Below are positions 10,478 through 20,872 of a DNA stretch of 64,000 nucleotides, piece by piece. The notes beneath the pieces are model-generated. The model had not been told where the DNA came from. It made no database searches and worked only from the letters and a program-made list of their open reading frames with translations. The stretch's first letter is position 1. Each line of letters begins with the position of its first letter. This DNA is from JAEUQQ01 sp963697285 (lineage in GTDB: Bacteria; Acidobacteriota; Vicinamibacteria; Vicinamibacterales; JAFNAJ01), in NCBI GenBank assembly GCA_963697285.1, contig CAVONI010000002.1:124001-188000 (forward strand). The letters run 5' to 3'. The position numbers were made by a program, and so were the translations under genes.

Positions 10478-11035
10478 TCAGGCGGGTCCGACGAGGCGGC
10501 GCGCCTTGGCGACCATCCGCCTGAAGGCGTGGTCGGCGGGCATCGACGCGACCTCGTCCCAGGTGAACCAGCGGGCGTCCTTCGTCTCCTCGAGGTCGCG
10601 GGCGATGCGGGCGCCGGCCGGTGCAACGACGAGGTACCGGACGTCGAGGTGGTCGTGCGCGGGCACGCCCTTCCGCTCGGGGATGCGGTGCACGTCGACG
10701 TCGATCGGGCGCGGCGCCGTGGGATGCAGTTGCAGGGTCGCGATGCCCGTCTCCTCGCGGGCTTCGCGGAGGGCGACGAGCTCGGCGTGGACTTCGCCCG
10801 CCTCGCCGTGCCCTCCCGGCTGCAACCAGAGGTCGAGGCGCCGGTGGTGCACGAGTAACACGCGCGTTCCATCGTGCGAGACGACGAGGGCGCTGCCCGT
10901 GACGTGCGCCTCCAGGTGCGTGCGCGCGAACGGGTGCTCGCGGCTCGCGACGAATGCACGAATCGTGGCGAGATCCAGGGCCTCGCGCGCATCGGCCGAT
11001 ACATGCCGTTCCAGTTGATCCACGAGCGGATGCAT
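10478..11035 (-). CDS. Nudix hydrolase
   Basis: Protein of 185 residues. The Nudix box is intact, running from GGHGEAGE to REAREETGI (pattern G-x5-E-x7-REUxEExGU), at about residues 80-105, so it should hydrolyse a nucleoside diphosphate linked to another group. The N-terminus (MHPLVDQLERHVSADAREALDLATIRAFV) is of the kind found in ADP-ribose- or NTP-type Nudix enzymes with a small lid. The ATG at 11035 is chosen because the upstream reading frame only runs through the intergenic palindromes. It is divergent from threonine aldolase. Confidence 0.9.
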   Translation of the reverse strand: MHPLVDQLERHVSADAREALDLATIRAFVASREHPFARTHLEAHVTGSALVVSHDGTRVLLVHHRRLDLWLQPGGHGEAGEVHAELVALREAREETGIATLQLHPTAPRPIDVDVHRIPERKGVPAHDHLDVRYLVVAPAGARIARDLEETKDARWFTWDEVASMPADHAFRRMVAKARRLVGPA

Positions 11036-11080
11036 GCCCGATAGGGTAACCACAGTTCCCCCCGCCGCCACCGCCCGTAT

Positions 11081-11097
11081 TTGGGGTCTGACCCCAA
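11081..11097. repeat. GGGGTCTGACCCC palindrome, copy 1
   Basis: Seventeen-base palindrome ttggggtctgaccccaa with one unpaired central base, in the divergent spacer between the Nudix and threonine aldolase genes. It pairs with a second copy 57 bases away; the two form a doublet like a bacterial interspersed (BIME/REP-type) unit. Confidence 0.8.
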
Positions 11098-11153
11098 TAC
11101 GGCGCTCTGCACCACAAACCTTCGATTGGCGTGCGGTTTCGCGCATGAGCGGG

Positions 11154-11178
11154 CCAATTGGGGTCTGACCCCAATTGG
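11154..11178. repeat. GGGGTCTGACCCC palindrome, copy 2
   Basis: Perfect 25-base palindrome with arms of 12 (ccaattggggtc) around a single central T. It is the longest perfect copy in the window and forms a doublet with copy 1. It lies about 55 bases upstream of the threonine aldolase -10 hexamer, so it could also affect expression, but a REP-like repeat is the simpler reading. Confidence 0.85.
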
Positions 11179-11231
11179 CTGGCGGACCGGAGGTGCAGCG
11201 GGATTTCGTCAACGGAGGGTGCCGGAAGACC

Positions 11232-11237
11232 TACAAT
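11232..11237 (+). promoter_or_regulatory. -10 hexamer TACAAT before threonine aldolase
   Basis: TACAAT ends nine bases before the GTG start. With the usual six to eight bases from -10 to the first transcribed base, the mRNA would begin at or within a few bases of the start codon. No clear -35 is seen. Confidence 0.5.
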
Positions 11238-11246
11238 TCCGATGCC

Positions 11247-12347
11247 GTGGCCATCGACCTTCGCAGCGATACCGTCACCCTACCCACTGACACGATGCGC
11301 CAGGCGATCGCCAACGCCCCGCTCGGCGATGACGTGTTCGGCGAGGATCCCACCGTCAACGCGCTCGAGGCCGACATCGCCGCCCGCACCAACAAGGAGG
11401 CGGCCGTCCTCGTGGCGAGCGGCACCATGGGGAACCTCGCGTCGGTGCTCGCGCACTGCGAACGCGGACGCGTCGCCGTCCTCGGCGACCAGTCGCACAT
11501 CTTCTGCTACGAGGCCGGCGGCGCCTCGGCGCTCGGCGGAGTGGTCTATCACACGTTGTCGAACGCCAGCTGACGGCACGCTCCCGCTCGACGCGCTCGA
11601 CGGCCGTGCTGCGGCCCACCAGCGTCGATCCGCACATCGCGCAGACCGGCGTGATCTGCCTCGAGAACACGCACAACCGATGCGGCGGCACCGTCATCCC
11701 GGTCGCGTATTTCGACGAGGTCGCGGCGATCGCCGCCCGGCACGGGGTGCCCGTCCACCTCGACGGTGCACGCCTCTTCAACGCGAGCGTCGCCACCGGT
11801 GCACCCATCAGCGCGTGGACGGATCTGCGTGACCTCGGTCTCGATCTGCCTGTCGAAGGGACTCGCAGCCCCGGTGGGATCGGTCATCGCCGGCCCCCGG
11901 GACTTCATCGCCCGCGCCCGGCGCATCAGGAAGATGCTCGGCGGCGGGATGCGGCAAGCCGGCGTGCTCGCCGCCGCGGGACGCGTGGCGCTCAACCAGA
12001 TGGTCGACCGGCTCGCCGACGATCACGCCCTCGCCAAGCGACTGGCACTCGGCCTGGCCACACTCCCGGGTCTCTACCTCGATCCGGCGCAGGTCGAGAC
12101 GAACATCGTCGTCGTCGAACTGGCGCGTGGCCTCGATCCAGACACCGTGCTCGAACGCCTCGCCCGCCGGGGCGTGCGCCTCGTCGCCTTCGGCGGCCAG
12201 CGCCTGCGTGCCGTCACGCACCTGGGCATCACGGCTGACGACTGCGATCGGGCCGTGGAGGTATGCGGAGCCGTGCTGCGCGATCTCGGAGGCGATGCGT
12301 TCGAACGCGAGCACTCGCGGTTGGATGCCTTGTCGGGACGGCGCTGA
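11247..12347 (+). CDS. ltaE: Low-specificity L-threonine aldolase, frame-broken
   Basis: PLP enzyme that cleaves L-threonine (and allo-threonine) to glycine and acetaldehyde. Family signatures are IDLRSDTVTLPTDTMRQA at the N-terminus, GDDVFGEDPTVNALE, VASGTMGNLAS, GDQSHIF, ENTHNRCGGTV, VHLDGARLFNAS and the PLP Lys in VSICLSKGLAAPVGS. The frame changes three times (about 11568, 11601 and 11826); one base fewer at each restores about 365 residues with the joins NAADGTLPL, DAVLRPTSVD and TDCVTSVSI. The GTG at 11247 begins VAIDLRSDTVT, exactly where family proteins begin. No Shine-Dalgarno is present. Confidence 0.87.
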
Positions 12348-12374
12348 GCGCCCCACCGCGTCGGCGCGGCGCGC

Positions 12375-13190
12375 CTACAGGCTGCGTCCCTCGCGGCGCA
12401 ACCACGCGCGCGCACCAGCGTGGTCGGGACACACGCGAACGACCTCGGCCCAGAACCGCCGCGAGTGATTGGCCACGCGGATGTGCATCAGTTCGTGCCA
12501 CAGCACGTAGTCGCGCACCGCGTCAGGCATCTGGACGAGCCGCCAGTTGAGGCTGATCGCACCGCCGTGCGCGCACGAACCCCAGCGCGTGCGCTGATCG
12601 CGAATGACGACACGCGACACCTGCAGGACGTCGCGCGCCGCGAGTTCGCGCAGGCGCGCGGGCAACTCGACGGCTGCGATCGCGCGCATCCGGCGCGACA
12701 GCACGGGACGGAGATCGACCGGCAGCGCGCTCATCGCGGCCGACGTCAGCACGCGCGCGTCGCCAGCCGCGATTTCGCATCCGCCATCCGGCGCGCTGGC
12801 AACAGTCACCGGCGTCTTCACGCCGCGCCACCAGACGACCGTGCCGACGCGCCATCCTCGACGCACCGGCGTGGCGGCGAGACGCGCGCGCTGCCGCACG
12901 ATCCACTCGTCGTGACTCGCCACGAAACGGGCCGCCTCGTCGAGCGACCCGCCGCGCGGAATGGTGACGCGCGGCACACCGTCGGCACGCAGGCGCAGCA
13001 CGTAGCGCCGTGCGCGCGGGTTCCGCACGAAGACTGGTGGATGTTCGGGCTCGAACGGAAGGCCGGGCTGCGCCAGCCGGAGCGGATCGGCACTCGGGGA
13101 AGGGGGCGGCACGCGGATGGTGGATCGGGGAGAAGGGGAAATGGCGGTCGGGATGCGGCCGAGGCAGCCTGCGCTCCCCGCCCACAGCAA
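12375..13190 (-). CDS. YgjP-like (DUF45) zinc metallopeptidase domain protein
   Basis: Protein of up to 271 residues. The C-terminal half has the YgjP/SprT-like zinc site WHELMHIRVANHSRRFW (HExxH plus a later His) preceded by TRWGSCAHGGAISLNWRL, the family hallmark. The N-terminal half has the usual beta-rich pattern ARRYVLRLRADGVPRVTIPRG. The natural substrate of this family is not known. The start is uncertain: TTG at 13190 gives the longest form, while GTG at 13112 (VPPPSPSADPL) removes 26 unconserved residues and is at least as likely. It lies 10 bases or more downstream of the redoxin gene on the same strand. Confidence 0.82.
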   Translation of the reverse strand: MLWAGSAGCLGRIPTAISPSPRSTIRVPPPSPSADPLRLAQPGLPFEPEHPPVFVRNPRARRYVLRLRADGVPRVTIPRGGSLDEAARFVASHDEWIVRQRARLAATPVRRGWRVGTVVWWRGVKTPVTVASAPDGGCEIAAGDARVLTSAAMSALPVDLRPVLSRRMRAIAAVELPARLRELAARDVLQVSRVVIRDQRTRWGSCAHGGAISLNWRLVQMPDAVRDYVLWHELMHIRVANHSRRFWAEVVRVCPDHAGARAWLRREGRSL

Positions 13191-13200
13191 CCACGTCGGC

Positions 13201-13824
13201 CTACAGCGACGGCCCCGCCGCGTACTTCACCGAACAGCCGTAGGGCTTGGTCATGGCCGTCGTGACCGCCTTCCCCGCCATGGCTTCGGTCAAGGCAGCC
13301 GACAGATAGTTCGTCGCGGTCGCGATGTCGTCGACGTCGGCTGTCGGCTTGCTGTCAATGGCGCCGTCGTAGAGCAGCGTGCCGTCGGGCGAGATGACGT
13401 ACAGGTGCGGCGTCGTCTTCGCGCCGTACAGGTTGCCGACGATGCCCTTCGGGTCGAGCAGCACGGCACTCGGCGCGGCTCCCTTGTCCTTCACGTAGGC
13501 GTTGGCCTCTGCGGGGGTCACGTATCCCTGTTGGCCGACTGCCGACGAGATGACCGTGAGCCACACGACACCCCTGGCGGTCCACTCCTTCTGCAGCTTC
13601 TGCATGTTGCCGCCGTAGTGTTTCTTCACGTACGAACAACCCTGGTTGTGCCACTCGAGCACCACGAACTTGCCCGTGTAGTCGGCCAGGTTGTGGGTCC
13701 TGCCGTTGCTGTCGACGGCGGTGAACGACGGGGCCGTCTCGCCTGCCCGTGCCGCATCGAGCGACACTGCGGTCACGCCGAGCGTGGCGAGTGCAAGAGC
13801 GGCGGTAATCCTGCGAATGGTCAT
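13201..13824 (-). CDS. Secreted thioredoxin-like (redoxin/AhpC-TSA) protein
   Basis: Protein of 207 residues with a signal peptide (MTIRRITAALALATLGVTAVSLDAARA) and a thioredoxin-fold domain. The active site reads EWHNQGCSYVKKHYGG, with a single Cys where thioredoxins have CxxC, as in a known group of periplasmic redoxin proteins. The conserved cis-Pro is in KTTPHLYVI. A further Cys near the C-terminus (KPYGCSVKY) could be a resolving residue. GGAG lies seven bases before the ATG. The DsbD-like gene upstream most likely ended TGA overlapping this ATG before a base insertion, so the two would be coupled and probably act together on periplasmic thiols. Confidence 0.82.
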   Translation of the reverse strand: MTIRRITAALALATLGVTAVSLDAARAGETAPSFTAVDSNGRTHNLADYTGKFVVLEWHNQGCSYVKKHYGGNMQKLQKEWTARGVVWLTVISSAVGQQGYVTPAEANAYVKDKGAAPSAVLLDPKGIVGNLYGAKTTPHLYVISPDGTLLYDGAIDSKPTADVDDIATATNYLSAALTEAMAGKAVTTAMTKPYGCSVKYAAGPSL

Positions 13825-14669
13825 CGAGGGCTCCGGGGACGTGCCGCAGGGGCGGCGAGGCGCATCACCAGATTCGTACGACGTACCGTCGCCGAGCGTG
13901 AGCACTCCGTGCAATACGGTTGGTGTCGTGGTGAGCAGTTCCGACTTCTTGAGGCTGAGACGCGTGCCGCGGGCCGTTGGTGTCACCACGGGCGCGGCGG
14001 CCTCCTCGATGACGCCTTCGTCGATCGAGAAGAACAACGGGCTGACGAGGGGCTTCGGCGCCGCGATGTCGATGTCGAACCCCGTCGCGGTGACCGTCGC
14101 CTTCGCCGTCCACCCCTTTGGCAGTGCGGCCGGGACACGACGACGGGCCTCGGCAATGGTCGTGGCCCAGTTGGTGGTCGCGGCCGCGGCCATCCCCTGC
14201 AGCGGGAAGGTCACCGCGACGACGTGCCTTGCCCTGGACGCACACGTCCTTGCAGACGAGCCAGCTGGCGTTGAGCGCCACCGGGCCCTCGACTCGGGAG
14301 GCGGCGCGCACGCGCACGGGCAGGATCGACGTCACCGTGGTAACCGTAGTTGACGAGCGACCCGAGTGGGATGCGTTCCGGTGCCGGCCACTCGACATCC
14401 CCGACGGTGACACCGGCCGGGGCCGTCCAGAGCAGCATCGGCGGCGTCCCCGAATCCCCGGGATTGCGCCAGTAGAGGTGCCAGCCGGGCTCCAGCAGGA
14501 ACCGCACGCCAATCCACGTGTCGGCGCCGGCCTCGAGCGACGCCGAGGCCGACAGCATCTCGATGGTCGCGTGTGGAGCGGTGCCTGTGCGCGATGTCTG
14601 CGCAGCGGAAGCCGACACGCCCAGCACTGACACGACGACCAGAAGCGGAAGACAGCGTTGCAGTCGCAT
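13821..14669 (-). CDS. DsbD N-terminal-domain-like periplasmic protein, frame-broken
   Basis: Protein of about 281 residues with a signal peptide (MRLQRCLPLLVVVSVLGVSASAAQ). The body matches the thiol:disulfide interchange DsbD alpha-like domain: PGWHLYWRNPGDSGTPP, VEWPAPERIPLGSLVNYGY, then NASWLVCKDVCVQGK with its Cys pair, and FFSIDEGVIEEAA. There is no membrane or C-terminal thioredoxin domain, so it is the stand-alone form. Three inserted bases (about 14330, 14215 and 13880) explain the frame changes. With the last one removed the protein ends in a TGA that overlaps the ATG of the redoxin gene (ATGA). As printed, the frame instead reads through into the redoxin signal peptide, which I regard as an artefact. 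Confidence 0.75.
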
Positions 14670-14681
14670 GGCCGAGCAGAA

Positions 14682-14687
14682 AGTATA
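14682..14687 (-). promoter_or_regulatory. -10 hexamer TATACT before the DsbD-like gene
   Basis: On the minus strand TATACT ends 12 bases before the ATG at 14669, leaving an expected 5' leader of only about five bases. No Shine-Dalgarno is seen in the gap. Confidence 0.5.
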
Positions 14688-14740
14688 CGCGGACACCATC
14701 CCCGCACAACCCCGACCGTCGGTCAGCCGACACGGTTTTG

Positions 14741-14764
14741 CCAATTGGGGTCAGACCCCAATTC
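14741..14764. repeat. GGGGTCAGACCCC palindrome, copy 3
   Basis: Imperfect copy of the same repeat, ccaattggggtcagacccca then attcg, in the divergent spacer between the DsbD-like gene and the molybdenum hydroxylase operon. The centre base is A rather than T relative to copies 1 and 2, which is the same palindrome in the other orientation. Confidence 0.8.
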
Positions 14765-14815
14765 GGGAGCGGCAACGGGGGGTGTCGGGGCGGCAACGGG
14801 CGGAGGCAGACGGTA

Positions 14816-14821
14816 TACAAT
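14816..14821 (+). promoter_or_regulatory. -10 hexamer TACAAT before the molybdenum hydroxylase operon
   Basis: TACAAT, within tatacaat, ends nine bases before the GTG start at 14831. The expected transcript start leaves almost no leader, and no Shine-Dalgarno is present. Confidence 0.5.
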
Positions 14822-14830
14822 CTGCCGCCA

Positions 14831-17116
14831 GTGGCCACTTCGTCGCGCTACAGCGGGCAGTCGGTCTCGCGCGTCGATGCCCTGGGCAAGGCGGGCGGCG
14901 CGACGCAGTACCTGCGCGACCTGATCGCGCCCGACGCGTGGGTCGGCGCCGCCGTCCGGTCGCCGGTGGCCGCGGGCCGGATCCTCGGGCTCCGCGTCGA
15001 TCCCGCCTTCGACCTCGCACGCATCGTGCTCGTCGAGCCGGCCGACATCCCGGGCGTCAACACGATCGCCTTCGTCGAGCGCGACATGCCGTGCCTGGCC
15101 ACCTCCGAGGTGCGCTACCTCGGTGAGCCGGTCGCGCTTGTCGCCGCCCCCGACCGCGACACGCTTGCGGCCGCCCTCGGCGCGATCACAGTCGATGTCG
15201 AGCCGACAACCCCGTTCGTCGGCATCGACGCCATCGCCCAGGCGGTGCGGCAGGCTCCCGCCTCGCTGCACGACCTCCACGCGCTGACCATCTCGAAGGG
15301 TGACGTCGCGCGCGGGCTCGCCGAGGCCGACCTGGTCGTCGAGGGTGAATACATCACCGGCCCGCAGGAACACGCGTACCTCGAACCACAGGCGATGGCG
15401 GCCGAGGTGCTCGGCGACGGATCGCTGCGGGTGTTCGGATCGCTGCAGTGTCCCTACTACGTGCAGCCGGCGGTCGCGCTTGCGCTTGGCCTTGCCCCCG
15501 AACGGGTCATCGTCGAGCAGTGCGCCACGGGCGGCGCCTTCGGCGGCAAGGAAGACTTCCCCAGCGTCATCGCCGCGCACGCCGCCCTGCTCGCGCGCAA
15601 GGCCCGGCGCACGGTGGTCTTCGACTTCGATCGGCAACTCGACATGGCGGTGACGACGAAGCGCCATGCGTCGTACACGCGCCTCAAGGTCGGCGTCACG
15701 CACGACGGGGTGATCACGGCGATCGATGCCGACTTCGTCATCGACGGGGGTGCTTACGTCACCCTCTCGCCCGTCGTCCTTTCGCGGGGCTCGATCCACC
15801 TCGCGGGGCCGTACCGCACGCCCCACGTGCAGGTGCGCGGCCGGGCGGTGCGCACGAACACGGTGCCGGCCGGCGCGTTTCGCGGGTTTGGCGCGCCGCA
15901 GGCGATCTTCGCGATCGAGGCGCACCTCGACAAGGTGGCGCACGCGATCGGGATGGATCCGCTGCTCCTTCGCCGGCGCAACGTGCTGCGGATCGGCGAC
16001 ACCACGGGCACCGGCCAGGTCCTGCACAGCAGCGTCGCCATCGACGAGTGCTTCACGGCGGTCGTCGAGCGCAGCGCCTTCATCGCCCGGCGCGATCGGA
16101 TTCGGCGCGCACGGCGCGAGCACCCGTTCTCGCCCACGGTGACCGGACTCGGCTTCGCCCTCTTCTGGCACGGCGGCGGGTTCACGGGATCTGGCGAGAA
16201 GAAGCTGGCCTCGCGGTGCGCGATGACGCTCGACCGCGATGGCGCCGTCACGATTCTCGCCGCGAACACCGAGTTCGGCCAGGGCGCGCAGACGACGCTC
16301 GCGCAGATCGCGGCCGACGCGCTGCAGGTTCCGCTCGACCGCGTGCACTACCCGCTGCCCAGCACGCTCCACGTCCCCAATTCGGGACCGACGGTCGCAT
16401 CGCGGACGACGATGGTCGTGGGCAAGCTGGTGGAGCTGTGCGCGCACGCACTCGTGCGTGAAGTCGAGCAGCGCCTCGGCGCCACGCGCGTGGCCGATGG
16501 CTTCCGCCTTGACGCGCACACGGTCGTCACCTGGTACGAGGCCGCATCGCGCGCGTGCGCGGCCGGCCCGCTGCGTGTCGAGCAGCAGTACGCGCTGCCG
16601 CCCGGCCTGCACTGGGACGACGTCACGCACAGCGGCGATGCCTATCCGGCCTACTCGTGGGGCGCGGTGGCGACGGAAGTCGAGGTCGATCGCGTGACGA
16701 GCGATGTCACGTGCCGCCACGTCTGGTGCACGGTCGACATCGGCACCGTCATCAATCCGCGCGAGGCACGCGGCCAGGTGGAGGGCGCACTCGCCCAGGC
16801 GCTGGGTTGGGCACTGCTCGAGCACGTCTCGTACACGCCAGACGGCACGCTCCGCGAGGATCGCTTCCAGACCTACACCATCCCGACCACCGCCGACATG
16901 CCCCGCATGGACGTGACGTTCGTCGAAGCGCCCTGGGAGGGCGGGCCGTTCGGCGCCAAGGGCCTCGGTGAGCTGCCGATGAACGGCCTCGCGCCCGCGC
17001 TGCACAACGCGATTCGCGACGCCGTGTCAGTGGCCGTGGCACGGTTGCCGATGTCGCCCGAGCGCATCGACGCGTCGCGGCTCGACGCGGGTGCACGGGG
17101 AGTCTTGGCGACATGA
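14831..17116 (+). CDS. Xanthine dehydrogenase family molybdopterin-binding (large) subunit
   Basis: Molybdenum hydroxylase catalytic subunit of 761 residues. It starts SSRYSGQSVSRVDALGKAGG like family members. Mo-cofactor and substrate-channel motifs are present: CATGGAFGGKEDFPSV, AGAFRGFGAPQAIFAIE, NTEFGQGAQTTLAQIA and, near the C-terminus, GGPFGAKGLGELPMNGLAPA with the catalytic Glu. The enzyme oxidises a heterocycle or aldehyde by adding a hydroxyl from water; the substrate cannot be read from the sequence. The next gene begins within its stop codon (ATGA), and the two following genes are also overlapped, so all subunits come from one mRNA. No chaperone (XdhC) is present in the window. Confidence 0.9.
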   Translation: MATSSRYSGQSVSRVDALGKAGGATQYLRDLIAPDAWVGAAVRSPVAAGRILGLRVDPAFDLARIVLVEPADIPGVNTIAFVERDMPCLATSEVRYLGEPVALVAAPDRDTLAAALGAITVDVEPTTPFVGIDAIAQAVRQAPASLHDLHALTISKGDVARGLAEADLVVEGEYITGPQEHAYLEPQAMAAEVLGDGSLRVFGSLQCPYYVQPAVALALGLAPERVIVEQCATGGAFGGKEDFPSVIAAHAALLARKARRTVVFDFDRQLDMAVTTKRHASYTRLKVGVTHDGVITAIDADFVIDGGAYVTLSPVVLSRGSIHLAGPYRTPHVQVRGRAVRTNTVPAGAFRGFGAPQAIFAIEAHLDKVAHAIGMDPLLLRRRNVLRIGDTTGTGQVLHSSVAIDECFTAVVERSAFIARRDRIRRARREHPFSPTVTGLGFALFWHGGGFTGSGEKKLASRCAMTLDRDGAVTILAANTEFGQGAQTTLAQIAADALQVPLDRVHYPLPSTLHVPNSGPTVASRTTMVVGKLVELCAHALVREVEQRLGATRVADGFRLDAHTVVTWYEAASRACAAGPLRVEQQYALPPGLHWDDVTHSGDAYPAYSWGAVATEVEVDRVTSDVTCRHVWCTVDIGTVINPREARGQVEGALAQALGWALLEHVSYTPDGTLREDRFQTYTIPTTADMPRMDVTFVEAPWEGGPFGAKGLGELPMNGLAPALHNAIRDAVSVAVARLPMSPERIDASRLDAGARGVLAT

Positions 17117-17589
17117 GCCCGACCATCGAACGTTCCTGGCACATCAACGGCACGCTCGAGACGGTGGCGTTCGCCGCCGACGTGCGCCTGCTCGACGTCC
17201 TCCGCGATCGGCTTGGGATCACCGGCGCCAAGGAAGGCTGTGGCGAGGGCGAGTGCGGCGCGTGCTCGGTGGTCGTGGATGGCGAACTGCGCGTCTCGTG
17301 CCTGCAACTCGCGGCGGCCCTCCCCGACGGGACGACGATCACCACGGCCGAGGGCGTCGTGCACACGGCCGCCGGCGAGCGGCTGCGCCGGATGCTGCTC
17401 GAGCGCGGCGGCCTGCAGTGCGGCTTCTGCACGCCGGGGTTCATGGTCGCGGCCTGGTGGTACCTCGAGACCAAGCCGCCCATCGACGCGCGCACGGCCC
17501 TGGCCGGAAACCTGTGTCGCTGCACGGGCTACCAGTCGATCGTCGACGCCGTGGATGCGGCGGCAACGACCGAGGAGGGCCTCGCGTGA
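17113..17589 (+). CDS. Xanthine dehydrogenase family (2Fe-2S)-binding small subunit
   Basis: Electron-transfer subunit of 158 residues with two 2Fe-2S clusters. The N-terminal plant-type ferredoxin cluster is KEGCGEGECGACSV plus a later Cys (SCLQLA); the C-terminal helical cluster is LQCGFCTPGFM and GNLCRCTGYQSIV. Length and motif order are standard. The ATG overlaps the stop of the large subunit, and its own stop overlaps the GTG start of the FAD subunit. Confidence 0.95.
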   Translation: MSPTIERSWHINGTLETVAFAADVRLLDVLRDRLGITGAKEGCGEGECGACSVVVDGELRVSCLQLAAALPDGTTITTAEGVVHTAAGERLRRMLLERGGLQCGFCTPGFMVAAWWYLETKPPIDARTALAGNLCRCTGYQSIVDAVDAAATTEEGLA

Positions 17590-18425
17590 ACGTCGTGACG
17601 CCCGCCTCGCTGGCCGACGCGCTGCGCGCGAAGCACGCACATCCCGAGGCGCGCGCCATTGCCGGCGGCACCGACCTGCTGGCCCAGTGGCAGGCTGGCG
17701 TGGCCCGTCCGCCCATGGTCATCGCGCTCGAACGCGTGCACGACCTGCGCGAGATCTCCGCGGAGGCCGACGGCCTGCGCATCGGCGCCGGCGTGACGCA
17801 TGCGCGCCTGATCCGCGAGCACGAGGTCGCGCACACCTATCCCGCGCTGGCCGAAGCCGCTGCCACGGTCGGGGCACCGGCCATCCGGGCGATGGGCACC
17901 ATTGGCGGGAACATTGCCAACGCGAGCCCGGCGGCCGACATTCCCCCTGCGCTGCTCGCCTACGACGCCCACGTCATCGTCATCTCGGTTCGTGGCGAGC
18001 GGAGCGTGCCGCTCGATCGTTTCTTCGTCGGATACCGCAACGTCGATCTCGCCCCGGATGAACTGCTGGCGGCGGTCTGGATGCCGCGTCCCCGGCCGGG
18101 CACGCACGCGCGGTACCTGAAGGTGGGCACGCGGGCCGCGCAGTCCATCGCGAAGGTGGCGCTCGGAGCCGCCATCGGTGTCGACGCGGCGCGTGTCGTG
18201 ACACACGTGCGCCTGGCCGCCGCATCGGTCGCCGCCACGCCGATCCGTCTCCACGACGTCGAAGCTGCGCTGATCGGCCGGGCGCTCGACGCCGCGACGA
18301 TTGCCGGGGCCTCGGCAGCCGCCCGCGCGTCGGTGACGCCGATTGACGATGTGCGGTCGACTGCGGCCTACCGCACGCGGATCCTCGGCAGCCTGGTCGA
18401 GCGCTTCCTCTGCGGCGTGGCGTGA
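17586..18425 (+). CDS. Xanthine dehydrogenase family FAD-binding (medium) subunit
   Basis: Subunit of 279 residues that takes electrons from the iron-sulfur clusters to FAD. FAD motifs AIAGGTDLLAQWQAG and TIGGNIANASPAADIPPALLA are clear, followed by the CO-dehydrogenase flavoprotein C-terminal region (RTRILGSLVERFL at the end). The GTG at 17586 is chosen because it overlaps the upstream stop as GTGA and places VNVVTPASLADAL at the N-terminus as expected. The stop overlaps the next GTG in the same manner. Confidence 0.93.
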   Translation: MNVVTPASLADALRAKHAHPEARAIAGGTDLLAQWQAGVARPPMVIALERVHDLREISAEADGLRIGAGVTHARLIREHEVAHTYPALAEAAATVGAPAIRAMGTIGGNIANASPAADIPPALLAYDAHVIVISVRGERSVPLDRFFVGYRNVDLAPDELLAAVWMPRPRPGTHARYLKVGTRAAQSIAKVALGAAIGVDAARVVTHVRLAAASVAATPIRLHDVEAALIGRALDAATIAGASAAARASVTPIDDVRSTAAYRTRILGSLVERFLCGVA

Positions 18426-19045
18426 TCATCGACATCTCGCCCCTGGTCGACGCGCGCCTGGCGGTCTGGCCGGGCGACACGCCGCCGTCGCGCGAGGTGC
18501 TGCTCGACATCGCGGCCGGCGACACGGTCACGCTCTCGACGCTGCGCCTGAGCGTGCACGCCGGGGCGCACGCAGACGCTCCGAGCCACTACGGGAGGGA
18601 TGCGGCCTCGATCGAGACGCGGCCGCTCGAAGCCTACGTCGGGCCGTGCCGCGTCATCCGGGTGCCGGCGTCGCGCGGCCACCGGGTGCGCCTCGCCGAT
18701 CTTGGCGATGCGCCCCTCGACGTGCCGCGCGTCCTGATCGCGACCGGCACCTACCCCGATGCGGCCCGTTTCTCGACCGACTTCGCGGCACTCGATCCGG
18801 GGCTGGTCGACGCCCTGCACGCGGCCGGGGTCGTGCTGGTCGGCATCGACACGCCCAGCGTCGACCTGTTCGACGACGCGGCCCTCCTGGCCCACGGGCG
18901 CTTCCTCGCGCACGACATGGCCATCCTCGAAAACCTGGCGCTTGGCGATGTCGCCGCGGGCCGCTATGACCTGATCGCCCTGCCTCTCAGGCTCGCAGGC
19001 TTCGATGCCAGCCCCGTGCGGGCCGTCTTGAAGACGCTCGACTGA
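18422..19045 (+). CDS. Cyclase family protein, kynurenine formamidase-like
   Basis: Metal-dependent hydrolase of the KynB/cyclase family, 207 residues. The zinc-binding signature HAGAHADAPSHYG follows a typical start (MIIDISPLVDARLAVWPGDTPP), with VLIATGTYPD and GIDTPSVDLFDD later. KynB hydrolyses N-formylkynurenine in tryptophan breakdown; other members act on different amides or cyclic substrates. Here it is translationally coupled (GTGA) to the FAD subunit of a molybdenum hydroxylase, so a shared pathway on an N-heterocycle or aromatic substrate is likely. No other kynurenine pathway gene is in the window, so a KynB role is not assumed. Confidence 0.82.
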   Translation: MIIDISPLVDARLAVWPGDTPPSREVLLDIAAGDTVTLSTLRLSVHAGAHADAPSHYGRDAASIETRPLEAYVGPCRVIRVPASRGHRVRLADLGDAPLDVPRVLIATGTYPDAARFSTDFAALDPGLVDALHAAGVVLVGIDTPSVDLFDDAALLAHGRFLAHDMAILENLALGDVAAGRYDLIALPLRLAGFDASPVRAVLKTLD

Positions 19046-19104
19046 TATACGATACGCACGCGTTGCGCTGTTGCGGCGCCATCCTCCCCACTCACACGAC
19101 CGCT

Positions 19105-20871
<1,767 letters not shown>

Positions 20872-20872
20872 C

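Noticed and set aside
2971..12347. nei and threonine aldolase as true pseudogenes
   Set aside because: All active-site residues remain, there are no deletions or internal losses, and every break is a single-base insertion as in neighbouring genes. Sequence error is more likely.
13201..14214. Natural fusion of the DsbD-like domain with the redoxin
   Set aside because: The redoxin part begins with its own signal peptide and a Shine-Dalgarno, and removing one base near 13880 gives a TGA overlapping its ATG. Fusion is an effect of an inserted base.
14723..17005. Minus-strand open frame of 760 codons across the molybdenum hydroxylase gene
   Set aside because: Antisense shadow of a well-supported gene; no recognisable domain.
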